A stretch of DNA of 64,000 nucleotides from Lysobacterales bacterium (lineage in GTDB: Bacteria; Pseudomonadota; Gammaproteobacteria; Xanthomonadales; Rhodanobacteraceae), in assembly GCA_002632325.1 (NCBI GenBank), contig NSJK01000007.1, positions 1 to 64,000 of the forward strand. Reading direction: 5' to 3'. Within the stretch, counting starts at the first letter, position 1, and every line of letters starts with the position of its first letter. This document shows, in pieces, positions 37,053 to 44,457 of the stretch. The notes under the pieces are model-generated. The model saw only the letters and a list, made by a program, of their open reading frames with translations, was not told the origin of the DNA and ran no database searches. The position numbers and the translations under genes are program-made.

Positions 37053-37682
37053 ATGTACACGCTCTATTTCTCACCCGGTTCGGCCAATCTCGTCGTGCAT
37101 CTGGCCCTGCTGGAAATCGGCGTGCCGTACACGCTCAAGCGCATCGACTTCGACAAGGATGAACAGCACTCCCCGGCCTACCTCGCAATCAATCCGCACG
37201 GCGTGGTGCCGACCCTCGTCGTCGACGGCGTGCCGCACAGCGAAGCCGCGGCGCTGGCCATGCTGCTCACCGAACGCCATCCCGACGCCGGACTCGCGCC
37301 GCCGCTCGGCAGCGCGCAGCGCGCCGACTTCCTGCAGTGGATGTTCTATCTCGCCAACACCCTGCAGCCGCAATTCCGCCAATGGTTCTTCCCCGGCGAT
37401 CACCTGCCCGAAGCGGCCGAGACGATCAAGCAGGCCGCGCGCATCGGCATCGAGAAGTGCTGGGCCTACATCGACGCACATCTGGCTCAGCATGGCCCGC
37501 ACCTGCTCGGTGCGCAGCACGGTCTGGTCGATTTCTACGCGCTCATGCTCATGCGCTGGTCGCGCAACATGCCCAAACCCGCAACCAACTGGCCGCAACT
37601 GGCCGCGCTCGCGAGCGCGCTCAAGGCGCGCCCGAGCTGGAAGCGGCTGTACGAGCTCGAAGGGCTGACTGAATGGCCGTGA
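37053..37682 (+). CDS. Glutathione S-transferase family protein
   Basis: 209 residues: thioredoxin-like N-terminal domain (MYTLYFSPGSANLVVHLALLE; Ser catalytic candidate at residue 7 or 10; NPHGVVPTLVVDGVPHSEAAALAMLL with the cis-Pro and glutathione-gamma-Glu binding ES-like SE pair) and a helical C-terminal domain (LLGAQHGLVDFYALMLMRW). It should conjugate or reduce electrophiles with glutathione. The start at MYTLYF was selected because the thioredoxin strand begins there with GGAA upstream; MESA four residues earlier is an alternative. Downstream begins the decayed IS region. Confidence 0.88.
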   Translation: MYTLYFSPGSANLVVHLALLEIGVPYTLKRIDFDKDEQHSPAYLAINPHGVVPTLVVDGVPHSEAAALAMLLTERHPDAGLAPPLGSAQRADFLQWMFYLANTLQPQFRQWFFPGDHLPEAAETIKQAARIGIEKCWAYIDAHLAQHGPHLLGAQHGLVDFYALMLMRWSRNMPKPATNWPQLAALASALKARPSWKRLYELEGLTEWP

Positions 37683-37737
37683 GCACGCCGCGCAGCGCCA
37701 TGATGACCAGAACCCTGCAATCTGGAGAGGGTACAGA

Positions 37738-37897
37738 ATGCGACCGCTGACCGACGCGGAGAAGCACGTCTTGAAACACCACTTCTTCGGCTTGTTGGGC
37801 TTGTTTGCAATCGTCTTGGTGTTGCAAAGCCTGGAACCACATCCGCTTTCGACGCTACTGCTTTTCGTTGAAATCTTGTGGCTGCTTGCGGTCTGGA
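37738..37897 (+). pseudogene. 5' fragment of a small membrane-protein gene cut by an IS110 remnant
   Basis: An ATG with Shine-Dalgarno GGAGAGG starts MRPLTDAEKHVLKHHFFG, then two hydrophobic stretches (about residues 18-30 and 38-52, ending LLAVWIK). After about 53 codons the frame runs into sequence that is antisense to an IS110 transposase start, so the 77 further in-frame residues have no protein meaning. Read as a truncated gene. The original C-terminus is not found downstream, although TGGATCAA recurs at both edges (37894 and 38090), perhaps the target duplication or a rearrangement scar. Confidence 0.5.
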
Positions 37898-38095
37898 TCA
37901 AACCTCGCCACCGGCGGTGGCGTCCGCCAGCGCGATTTCGATCGATTCCTTGTGGACATCCAAGCCGACGTACACGGTATGCTTGTTCATGGCCTGCCTC
38001 CGCGAATGAGCGTTGTTGCCTTGTGCCAACGGTGTGGCCCTGTGCGCCATGCGCACAATCCACGGTACCGCGGCGGCTGGCCGCTTGGATCAAGC
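37898..38095 (-). mobile_element. IS110-family remnant: transposase N-terminus and upstream flank
   Basis: On the minus strand 37990-37901 encodes MNKHTVYVGLDVHKESIEIA and 10 further residues, then TGA (37898-37900). GLDVHKE is the signature start of the IS110 DEDD transposase, whose normal length is over 300 residues, so only about 30 codons remain. GGAGGC precedes the ATG. The flank up to about 38095 (upstream of the transposase) contains a hairpin with a 7-bp stem (TGTGCGC, loop CAT, GCGCACA). In IS110 elements the region beside the transposase encodes the bridge RNA, so a piece of that may survive here. The outer boundary is estimated. Confidence 0.65.
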
Positions 38096-38126
38096 CATTC
38101 TGTCTAGGCTGCTCAAGAAGATTATC

Positions 38127-38480
38127 GTGAATTCAACGCCGATCAAAAACGAGCCAGGTGTTGTGCTAGGCGTACTGCTTATCGCACTTTTAGTTGGCCT
38201 GCTGATTTCCGTCCTTGCTACTGGGTTCCATACTGGACCACTTCGTCCAGGCATCAACACTGTCTTGCTTGGCATCTACATCATGGCTTGGGGTGCTATG
38301 TTTCTCGCCAGCTATTTTTACAGCCACAAGACTTTCTTTTTTCGCGCACTTATCTGGGTTTGCGAAAATTGGTCCCACCCAAAGGGACGCCGCATGGCGC
38401 TCTTTTACGCTGCAATTGCAATTCTGTTTGGATGTGTATCTATACTTTCAGGTTTCGGCATCGTTGGTGCCGCAGCCTAA
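38127..38480 (+). CDS. Small three-helix membrane protein, lower GC than neighbours
   Basis: 117 residues from a GTG (VNSTPIKNEPGVVLG). Three hydrophobic segments (about 13-32, 46-68, 92-115) with a short cytoplasmic HKTFFF / CENWSHPKGRR loop. No family recognised. The codon usage is AT-richer than in surrounding genes, which suggests acquisition by transfer. The start is uncertain: AAGAAG is a weak ribosome site, and longer versions begin in the IS flank. Could be a phage- or island-derived small membrane protein. Confidence 0.5.
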   Translation: MNSTPIKNEPGVVLGVLLIALLVGLLISVLATGFHTGPLRPGINTVLLGIYIMAWGAMFLASYFYSHKTFFFRALIWVCENWSHPKGRRMALFYAAIAILFGCVSILSGFGIVGAAA

Positions 38481-39102
38481 CGATTCTGTAGGAGATTCCC
38501 GTCATGTCCGGGCAGTGGATGCCCTTGCCTTGAGCTGCGAGGCTTTTCGCTGATGCCGGTTTTTGTTTCTGCTCCTTGCGTTTTTTCGTGCCATGCAGTG
38601 ACAAGTCAGACTGCAATTCTGTAGACGGTCTTGTTGCATCGGTGCTTCTGATGCGGACCAGGGTAAAAGCCGCGCTCACAGACCTCGTTCGTGCAGCGGT
38701 GTCGTCAATGCTGCGAGGATCAGTCGCGATATCCTTCGACGTCCGGATGGTTGGTCAGGTTCTCTGCAAGCCGGTCCGACCGATTGCCATCGTCGTGATT
38801 GCCGTCATGCATGGCCACCGAGATCCACGTCGATGGAAGCAAGGATCGTGACGTGCAATGCCCGATGCCAGCATGTGGCTGACACTCATTTGGCGTATCC
38901 GTTCCAAACTCCCAGATGGACTCCTGATGCGCCGATCAAGCAACGCAATCGGCAAGCCCTTGCTTGCCCGCAGGTCGCGGAGCGCTGCCGAGGGCTTCAT
39001 TGACCGTCTTTCAAGGCAGCGCAGCAACGAGCCGTGTGCAGACATGCGGAGCCAAACAACAGGAAAATGGCGGCGACTGGAAAGCCCTGCACAAACGCCT
39101 GC
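38481..39102. other. 622-bp decayed, lower-GC region without an intact gene
   Basis: No credible full gene. A short plus-strand frame (MSGQWMPLP at 38503) has a good AGGAGA but only eight codons. On the minus strand one frame reads MHDGNHDDGNRSDRLAENL and continues with NHPDVEGYRD before a stop (ATG near 38814), protein-like and perhaps the tail of a degraded gene. The rest consists of overlapping short frames on both strands without motifs. Together with the IS110 remnant this looks like an eroded integration site. Confidence 0.4.
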
Positions 39103-40362
39103 TCAATCCGCAATCTCGTATCTGGGCAACTTGCGCCGCACCGGCGCGTTCTTCAGGCGCACGTAATCGGGCAGACCATCGCGCAGGTAGGGCGGCGCAT
39201 CCTCGCCACGGATCAGCGGCTCCAGGTAGCGACGCGCGGCGGCGGTGATGCCGTAGCCGTCGCGAGTGATGTAGTTCTTCGGCAGTTTCTTTTCGTTGTT
39301 GGCGATCTTCGCCAGCGGGGCCGGTTCGATCTTCCAGCGATACGGCGCATCCGAGGTGCGCACGATCACCGGCATCACCGCGTTCTTGCCTGCCAGCGCG
39401 TATTCGACCGCGGCCTTGCCGACCGCCCAGGCGTGTTCGACATCGGTTTTCGAGGCGAGGTGACGCGCCGAGCGTTGCAGGTAATCGGGCAAGGCCCAGT
39501 GATACTTGAAGCCGAGCCGCTGCTTGACCAGTTGCGCGAGCACCGGGGCGACGCCGCCGAGCTGGCTGTGGCCGAACGCATCGCGCGTGCCGGCTTCGGC
39601 GAGGAACTGACCCGCGGCGTTCTTCAATCCTTCCGAGGCGACCACGGTGCAATAGCCGACCTTGGCGACGACCGCCTTGACGCGCGCGAGGAAGGCTTCC
39701 TCGTCGAAGGCGATCTCGGGGAACAGGATGATGTGCGGCGGCTCGCCCGCCTTGCGCGCGGCCATGCCGCCGGCTGCGGCGATCCAGCCCGCATGGCGAC
39801 CCATGACCTCGACGATGAACACCTTGGTCGATGAGGCGCACATCGATTCGACGTCGAGACTGGCCTCGGCCACCGACACTGCGGTGTACTTGGCGACCGA
39901 GCCGAAACCCGGACAGCAGTCGGTGATCGCGAGGTCGTTGTCGACCGTCTTGGGCACACCGATCACGTTGACCGGATAGCCCAGCTCGCGACCGACCTGC
40001 GAGATCTTGAGCGCGGTATCGGCCGAGTCGTTGCCGCCGTTGTAGAGGAAGGTGCGGATGTCGTGCGCCTTGAACACCGCGATCAGGCGCTCGTACTGCG
40101 CGCGGTTCTGCTCGATCGACTTGAGCTTGTAGCGACACGAGCCGAACGCACCACCGGGCGTGTGGCGCAGCGCGCGGATCGCCGCCGCGCTTTCCTTGGT
40201 GGTGTCGATCAGGTCCTCGCGCAGCGCGCCGATGATGCCGTTGCGCGCCGCCAGCACGGGCACCTTGTGTGCGCGCGCGGTGGCGATCACCGCGGCGGCG
40301 GTGGTGTTGATGACGGCGGTGACACCGCCCGACTGCGCGTACAGAAGTCGGCCCTGGCTCAT
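39103..40362 (-). CDS. pfp: Pyrophosphate-dependent 6-phosphofructokinase
   Basis: 419 residues. Phosphorylates fructose 6-phosphate with PPi (reversible), replacing the ATP enzyme. PPi-type determinants are YNGGNDSADTA (Asp in the GGxD phosphate loop) and GVPKTVDNDL with the Lys that favours PPi. MGRHAGWIAAAGG and PEIAFDEEAFL are also family blocks. Located beside adk and 7 kb from the proton-pumping pyrophosphatase, consistent with a PPi-based glycolysis typical of Xanthomonadales and methylotroph-like lineages. The 137 bp to divergent adk hold both promoters; no clear box was assigned. Confidence 0.95.
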   Translation of the reverse strand: MSQGRLLYAQSGGVTAVINTTAAAVIATARAHKVPVLAARNGIIGALREDLIDTTKESAAAIRALRHTPGGAFGSCRYKLKSIEQNRAQYERLIAVFKAHDIRTFLYNGGNDSADTALKISQVGRELGYPVNVIGVPKTVDNDLAITDCCPGFGSVAKYTAVSVAEASLDVESMCASSTKVFIVEVMGRHAGWIAAAGGMAARKAGEPPHIILFPEIAFDEEAFLARVKAVVAKVGYCTVVASEGLKNAAGQFLAEAGTRDAFGHSQLGGVAPVLAQLVKQRLGFKYHWALPDYLQRSARHLASKTDVEHAWAVGKAAVEYALAGKNAVMPVIVRTSDAPYRWKIEPAPLAKIANNEKKLPKNYITRDGYGITAAARRYLEPLIRGEDAPPYLRDGLPDYVRLKNAPVRRKLPRYEIAD

Positions 40363-40499
40363 TGCGGAAAGTCCTTTGTTGATGGATGGTGGTTTGACAC
40401 GTTTGGGGGCAGTCGTTAGCGTTAATGCCTGTCACCGCTGCCAGCCGGCGCGGCCCCCTTCCCCTAGTATGCAACGCGCCGCGGCGCTCACGGATCAAC

Positions 40500-41075
40500 A
40501 TGCGACTGGTTCTTCTTGGTGCACCGGGTTCGGGCAAGGGCACGCAGGCCGAGCGCCTCAAGCAGCAGCTTCAGGTTCCCCACATCTCCACCGGCGACCT
40601 GCTGCGGGCCGCGGTCAAGGCCGGTACGCCGCTCGGGCTCAAGGCGAAGACCGTGATGGATGCGGGCCAGCTGGTTTCCGACGACATCGTGCTGGGCATG
40701 CTCGAAGAGCGCCTGACCCAGCCAGACGCCGCGCGCGGCTTCATCCTCGACGGCTATCCGCGCAACCTCGCCCAGTGTGCCGCGCTCGAAAGCCTGCTCG
40801 CACGCCTGCGCCAGCCACTGGATGTCGCGGTCAAACTCGACGTGCCCAGCGAGCTCATCGTCGAACGCATCGCCGGCCGCGCCGCCAAGGAAGGGCGTGT
40901 CGACGACACCCCGCAAACCGTGCGCGAGCGTCTGCGCGTGTATGCCGAGCAGACCGAACCGGTCGCGCGCCATTTCGAACAGATCGGCAAGCTGCGCTGC
41001 GTCGATGGCGTGGGCGATCTCGAGGACATCTCGCGGCGCGTGCTGGACGCACTGCCCAAGTCCAGCGCCGCCTGA
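40500..41075 (+). CDS. adk: Adenylate kinase (short form)
   Basis: 191 residues. Interconverts ATP + AMP and 2 ADP. P-loop LLGAPGSGKGTQ at residues 5-16, AMP site STGDLLRAAV and DGYPRN, and AGRAAKEGRVDDTPQTVRERL, where the LID insertion of long-form enzymes is replaced by a short loop with no Cys4 zinc site. The start at the ATG before RLVLLGAPG is certain because longer in-frame versions lie in the intergenic region. Next to pfp, as AMP/PPi metabolism would predict. Confidence 0.96.
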   Translation: MRLVLLGAPGSGKGTQAERLKQQLQVPHISTGDLLRAAVKAGTPLGLKAKTVMDAGQLVSDDIVLGMLEERLTQPDAARGFILDGYPRNLAQCAALESLLARLRQPLDVAVKLDVPSELIVERIAGRAAKEGRVDDTPQTVRERLRVYAEQTEPVARHFEQIGKLRCVDGVGDLEDISRRVLDALPKSSAA

Positions 41076-41100
41076 AGCGGCGCCTGCGCTGCGGCCCGCG

Positions 41101-41643
41101 ATGAACCGGCCCGACCCCGCCCCGAACTCCTTGCCTGCCCACGTGCTTGGCCTGTGCCTGCTGCGCGGCGGGCCGCAGGATCTGCCGTACTCGCCCGGCC
41201 TGCTGATCGCGCTGCTGGTGGCTAGCACCCTGCTCGATGTACTGCTCGGCAGCGGGCTGGCCGGCGATCCCAATGCATTCGCGCGCTCGGCGCTGTCCTC
41301 GCTGGTGATCCTTGGCCTGTGCTGGGTCGCGCTGGCGCTGCGCGAGCTGCGCAACCGCTACGTGCAGACTGCCACCGCGATTGTCGCCGCCAGCATGGCC
41401 TTCACCCTGGTGCAGGGTTTCGTGCTGCTTGTCGGCGGCATGCCACCGGCGACGACGCCGGCCAGCGCAGGCCAGATATTGATGGCATGGCTGCTGTTTG
41501 CCGTGTTCCTGTGGCAACTCGTGGTGATTGCCCACATCGTGCGTCATGCCACCGAAATGCGCCCCGGCTTCGCGCTGGCTCTGGTGGTGGCGTGGATCAT
41601 CGCCTGGTGGGCGATCGAGCGCATCGTCTTCGGCGCCGGCTGA
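41101..41643 (+). CDS. Inner-membrane protein of unknown function
   Basis: 180 residues, four or five predicted helices (about 37-55, 68-82, 92-112, 122-145, 155-176), with a short cytoplasmic N-terminus. Not recognised; broadly like Yip1-type small membrane proteins. It begins 25 bp after adk and ends 16 bp before mpl on the same strand, so probably part of an adk-ORF-mpl transcript. No motif that suggests a reaction. Confidence 0.65.
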   Translation: MNRPDPAPNSLPAHVLGLCLLRGGPQDLPYSPGLLIALLVASTLLDVLLGSGLAGDPNAFARSALSSLVILGLCWVALALRELRNRYVQTATAIVAASMAFTLVQGFVLLVGGMPPATTPASAGQILMAWLLFAVFLWQLVVIAHIVRHATEMRPGFALALVVAWIIAWWAIERIVFGAG

Positions 41644-41659
41644 CAAGGAATCCTGCTCC

Positions 41660-43102
41660 ATGCGTCTGCACATACTCGGCATCTGCGGCACCTTCATGGG
41701 CGGCATCGCCGCACTTGCGCGCGAGCTCGGCCACGAGGTCGAAGGCTCCGATGCCAACGTCTATCCGCCGATGTCGACCCAGCTCGAACACCTCGGCATT
41801 CGCCTGCTGCAAGGCTATCGCGCCGAACATCTGCAGCCGGCGCCTGACCTCGTGATCGTCGGCAATGCACTCTCGCGCGGCAATCCCGCGATCGAACACC
41901 TGCTCGATGCGCGCCTGCCCTATGTCTCCGGCCCGCAATGGCTCGGCGATACCTTGCTGGTGCACCGGCACGTGCTCGCGGTCGCCGGCACACACGGCAA
42001 GACCACGACCACCTCGATACTGGCGTGGATACTCGACGCGGCCGGACGCGAACCGGGCTTCCTCGTCGGCGGCGTGCCGGCCAATTTCGGCGTCTCGGCA
42101 CGACTGGGTCGAAGCCGCCATCGGGCGGCCGGGGGCGAGGCAGGGACGCCGACCGGGGATCACTTCAGGGACGGATATGCGAGGCAGCTCCCGGCAGATT
42201 TCGTGATCGAGGCCGACGAATACGACACCGCGTTCTTCGACAAGCGCAGCAAGTTCGTGCATTACCACCCGTCGATCGCGATCCTCAACAACCTCGAATA
42301 CGACCACGCCGACATCTTCCCCGATGTCGCCGCGATCCAGCGCCAGTTCCACCACCTCGTGCGCACCGTTCCCGGCAATGGCCGACTCATCGTCAATGCC
42401 GAAGATGAACACCTCGCTGAGGTGTTGGCGATGGGCTGCTGGAGCCCGCTCGACACCTTCGGCATCGAGGTCGGCGACTGGCGCGCGCGACTCATTGTCG
42501 CCGATGGCTCGCGCTTCATCGTCAGCCACCACGGCCAGAACCTGGGCGAAGCGCAGTGGCAGCTCAACGGTCGCCACAACGTGATGAATGCACTCGCCGC
42601 AATCGCCGCTGCGCATGCCGCCGGCGTCGATGCCAGCGTTGCGATCGCGGCCCTCGCCCAATTCGCCAATGTCGCGCGACGCATGGAGCTCGTCGCCGAC
42701 ACGCAGGGCATCCGCATCCACGACGACTTCGCCCACCACCCGACCGCGATTGCGACCACCCTCGCGGGCCTGCGCGCGAAGGTCGGCAGCGCGCGCATTC
42801 TCGTCGCCATGGAGCCGCGCTCCAATTCGATGCGCATGGGCGCGCACGCGCTTGAACTCGCGCCGTCGCTGCGCGATGCCGATGCGGTGGTGTTGCTGGC
42901 GCGGCCCGAACTCGCGTGGGATGCCAGCGGCATCGTCGCCGCGCTCGACGGCCGCGGCACAACGGCGAGCACGGTCGATGCGCTGATCACCGCCCTGCTG
43001 CAACAGGCACGCGCCGGCGACCATGTCGTGTTCATGTCCAACGGCGGCTTCGAGAACGCGCCGCGCCGCTTCGCCGCGGCCTTGGCATCAGGCGGTCGCT
43101 GA
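41660..43102 (+). CDS. mpl: UDP-N-acetylmuramate:L-alanyl-gamma-D-glutamyl-meso-diaminopimelate ligase
   Basis: 480 residues. Recycles murein tripeptide by ligating it to UDP-MurNAc with ATP. The Mur ligase architecture is clear: LHILGICGTFMGGIA (UDP-binding), AVAGTHGKTTTTSILAW (ATP loop, about 107-123), FVIEADEYDTAFFDKRSKFVHY, LNNLEYDHADIF, and HDDFAHHPTAI with the C-terminal domain. Odd feature: about 29 residues at 151-179 (nt 42110-42196; RSRHRAAGGEAGTPTGDHFR and nine more) stand where relatives have only a few residues between SARLG and FVIEADEYD. They are Gly/Arg-rich and look like an insertion. Start with AAGGAA 11 nt upstream. Confidence 0.95.
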   Translation: MRLHILGICGTFMGGIAALARELGHEVEGSDANVYPPMSTQLEHLGIRLLQGYRAEHLQPAPDLVIVGNALSRGNPAIEHLLDARLPYVSGPQWLGDTLLVHRHVLAVAGTHGKTTTTSILAWILDAAGREPGFLVGGVPANFGVSARLGRSRHRAAGGEAGTPTGDHFRDGYARQLPADFVIEADEYDTAFFDKRSKFVHYHPSIAILNNLEYDHADIFPDVAAIQRQFHHLVRTVPGNGRLIVNAEDEHLAEVLAMGCWSPLDTFGIEVGDWRARLIVADGSRFIVSHHGQNLGEAQWQLNGRHNVMNALAAIAAAHAAGVDASVAIAALAQFANVARRMELVADTQGIRIHDDFAHHPTAIATTLAGLRAKVGSARILVAMEPRSNSMRMGAHALELAPSLRDADAVVLLARPELAWDASGIVAALDGRGTTASTVDALITALLQQARAGDHVVFMSNGGFENAPRRFAAALASGGR

Positions 43103-43142
43103 TGCGCCGCACGCGCGCCCGTCGCACTGTCGGTGCCGCCGC

Positions 43143-43733
43143 GTGAGCACGCTCGATCTGGCGCTGTTTCCGCTCGCCAGCGTGTTGATTCCCGGCGCCG
43201 TGTTCGATCTGCGCATCTTCGAGCCGCGCTATCTCGATCTCGTGCGCGAGTGCACGCGCGAGGACCGCGCCTTCGGCGTGTGCCTCATCCTCGAAGGCCA
43301 CGAAGTCGGCGCGCCTGCCCTGCCCGCAGCCGTCGGCACGCTCGCCCGCATCGTCGATTTCCACAGCCGGCCCGATGGTCTGCTCGGCATCCGCGTGCAG
43401 GGTGGCGCGCGCTTTCGCGTATTGCGCACGCGTGTGCGCGACAACGGCCTCTTGCATGGCGATATCGAGCTGTGTGCGGTGGATATCGCGCAGCCCTTGC
43501 CGCCCGAGTACGCGCTGCTCGCGACGATCCTGGAACGCCTGCTCGAACGCATCGGCGGCGTCGCCGCGTCTTACGAGCGGCCCCTGCTCGATGATGCGTG
43601 CTGGGTCGGCTGGCGCCTCGCCGAACATCTGCCCTTGCCTGCCGCAGAACGCCAGCATCTGCTGCAACTGGACGACCCGATCGCGCGGCTCGCCGCACTC
43701 ACGCGTCTGCTCTCGCGCATCCAGAACGAATGA
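43143..43733 (+). CDS. LON-substrate-binding domain protein
   Basis: 196 residues, matching the N-terminal substrate-recognition (LAN/PUA-like) domain of Lon without ATPase or protease. Key blocks: LALFPLASVLIPGAVFDLRIFEPRYLDLVREC, then FGVCLI. Possibly a small adaptor or RNA-binding protein; the role is unproved. The start must be GTG (VSTLDLALFPL). A 14-codon Arg-rich ORF (43102-43146) starts on the mpl stop (TGATG) and ends on this GTG (GTGA), so it may transfer ribosomes from mpl to this gene. Confidence 0.8.
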   Translation: MSTLDLALFPLASVLIPGAVFDLRIFEPRYLDLVRECTREDRAFGVCLILEGHEVGAPALPAAVGTLARIVDFHSRPDGLLGIRVQGGARFRVLRTRVRDNGLLHGDIELCAVDIAQPLPPEYALLATILERLLERIGGVAASYERPLLDDACWVGWRLAEHLPLPAAERQHLLQLDDPIARLAALTRLLSRIQNE

Positions 43734-43742
43734 AGCCGTGCT

Positions 43743-43955
43743 TCAGGTCGGAGCCGGCAGTTTGCCCGTCTCGATTGTCGGCACCAGCGTCAACTTGCCA
43801 GCTGACTTCAAGCGCTCGACGCGCGCCCAATAGCGATCGTCCTGATCGCCCCGGATCAATTCCCTGAGCAACTCCTGTTCGAGCCGGTGGCGCTCGCCGT
43901 CGATCACCCGCAACTGTGGACGGAAGGAATTCCCGGCTCTCTCTCCCTCGCTCAT
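43743..43955 (-). CDS. Small hypothetical protein
   Basis: 70 residues: MSEGERAGNSFRPQLRVIDG, then a helix-forming ERHRLEQELLRELIRGDQDD, then WARVERLKSAGKLTLVP. Acidic/basic helical, no membrane segment. GGGAG lies 8 nt before the ATG, and it fills an otherwise empty gap. Convergent with the LON-domain gene and divergent from the zinc-ribbon gene. Not recognised; could be a small regulatory or ribosome-associated protein. Confidence 0.5.
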   Translation of the reverse strand: MSEGERAGNSFRPQLRVIDGERHRLEQELLRELIRGDQDDRYWARVERLKSAGKLTLVPTIETGKLPAPT

Positions 43956-44079
43956 GGGCAATGCTCCCGGTCGATCGGTACGCTGTCATGATATGGGTGC
44001 GACGATGCATCTGTCGCGAATCGTCGCGATCACGGATCGCGCAGCCATCAACCGCATCAGCTGCAGGAGGAAGCCATCG

Positions 44080-44367
44080 ATGTCTCCACTGGGTTGGTTC
44101 GTCGCTGCGATCATCGCCGTGATCTTCGTGCAGATCGTGCTGCGCGCGGTGATTCCCAAGGCACCCAAGGAGAATCTGTTTCGCTGCGCGCGCTGCAATG
44201 CCAACACCTTGCACACCGAGCGCACCGTGTTTGCGTGGACACGCGGCGAGCGCAGGTTCTACTGCGATCCCTGCAATGCCGCGTGGCTGGAATCGTGCAC
44301 GCCTGAACAACGCGCCAAGTACGAACGCAACATGGCGCGCATGGAGCGCTCGCGCCGCCGGAACTGA
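44080..44367 (+). CDS. Membrane-anchored zinc-ribbon protein
   Basis: 95 residues. One N-terminal membrane helix (about 4-23, GWFVAAIIAVIFVQIVLRAV) is followed by a cytoplasmic zinc ribbon with two Cys pairs (FRCARCNANTLH and FYCDPCNAAW), then a charged helical tail rich in Arg. The start is supported by an excellent Shine-Dalgarno AGGAGGAAG. The longer frame upstream is not used by this ribosome site. Function unknown. It precedes argD by 90 bp. Confidence 0.7.
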   Translation: MSPLGWFVAAIIAVIFVQIVLRAVIPKAPKENLFRCARCNANTLHTERTVFAWTRGERRFYCDPCNAAWLESCTPEQRAKYERNMARMERSRRRN

Positions 44368-44457
44368 CGACGGGACTGATTTTCCCGATGGGCGTACCTG
44401 AATTCGTCCCCTCGCCCATGTTTCAATTGAACTCTTTGCCTGCGCACGAGTGCGTCG

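Noticed and set aside
44422-44431. Palindrome TTCAATTGAA before argD as an ArgR box
   Set aside because: Only 10 bp, and does not match the 18-bp ARG box pattern; single copy.
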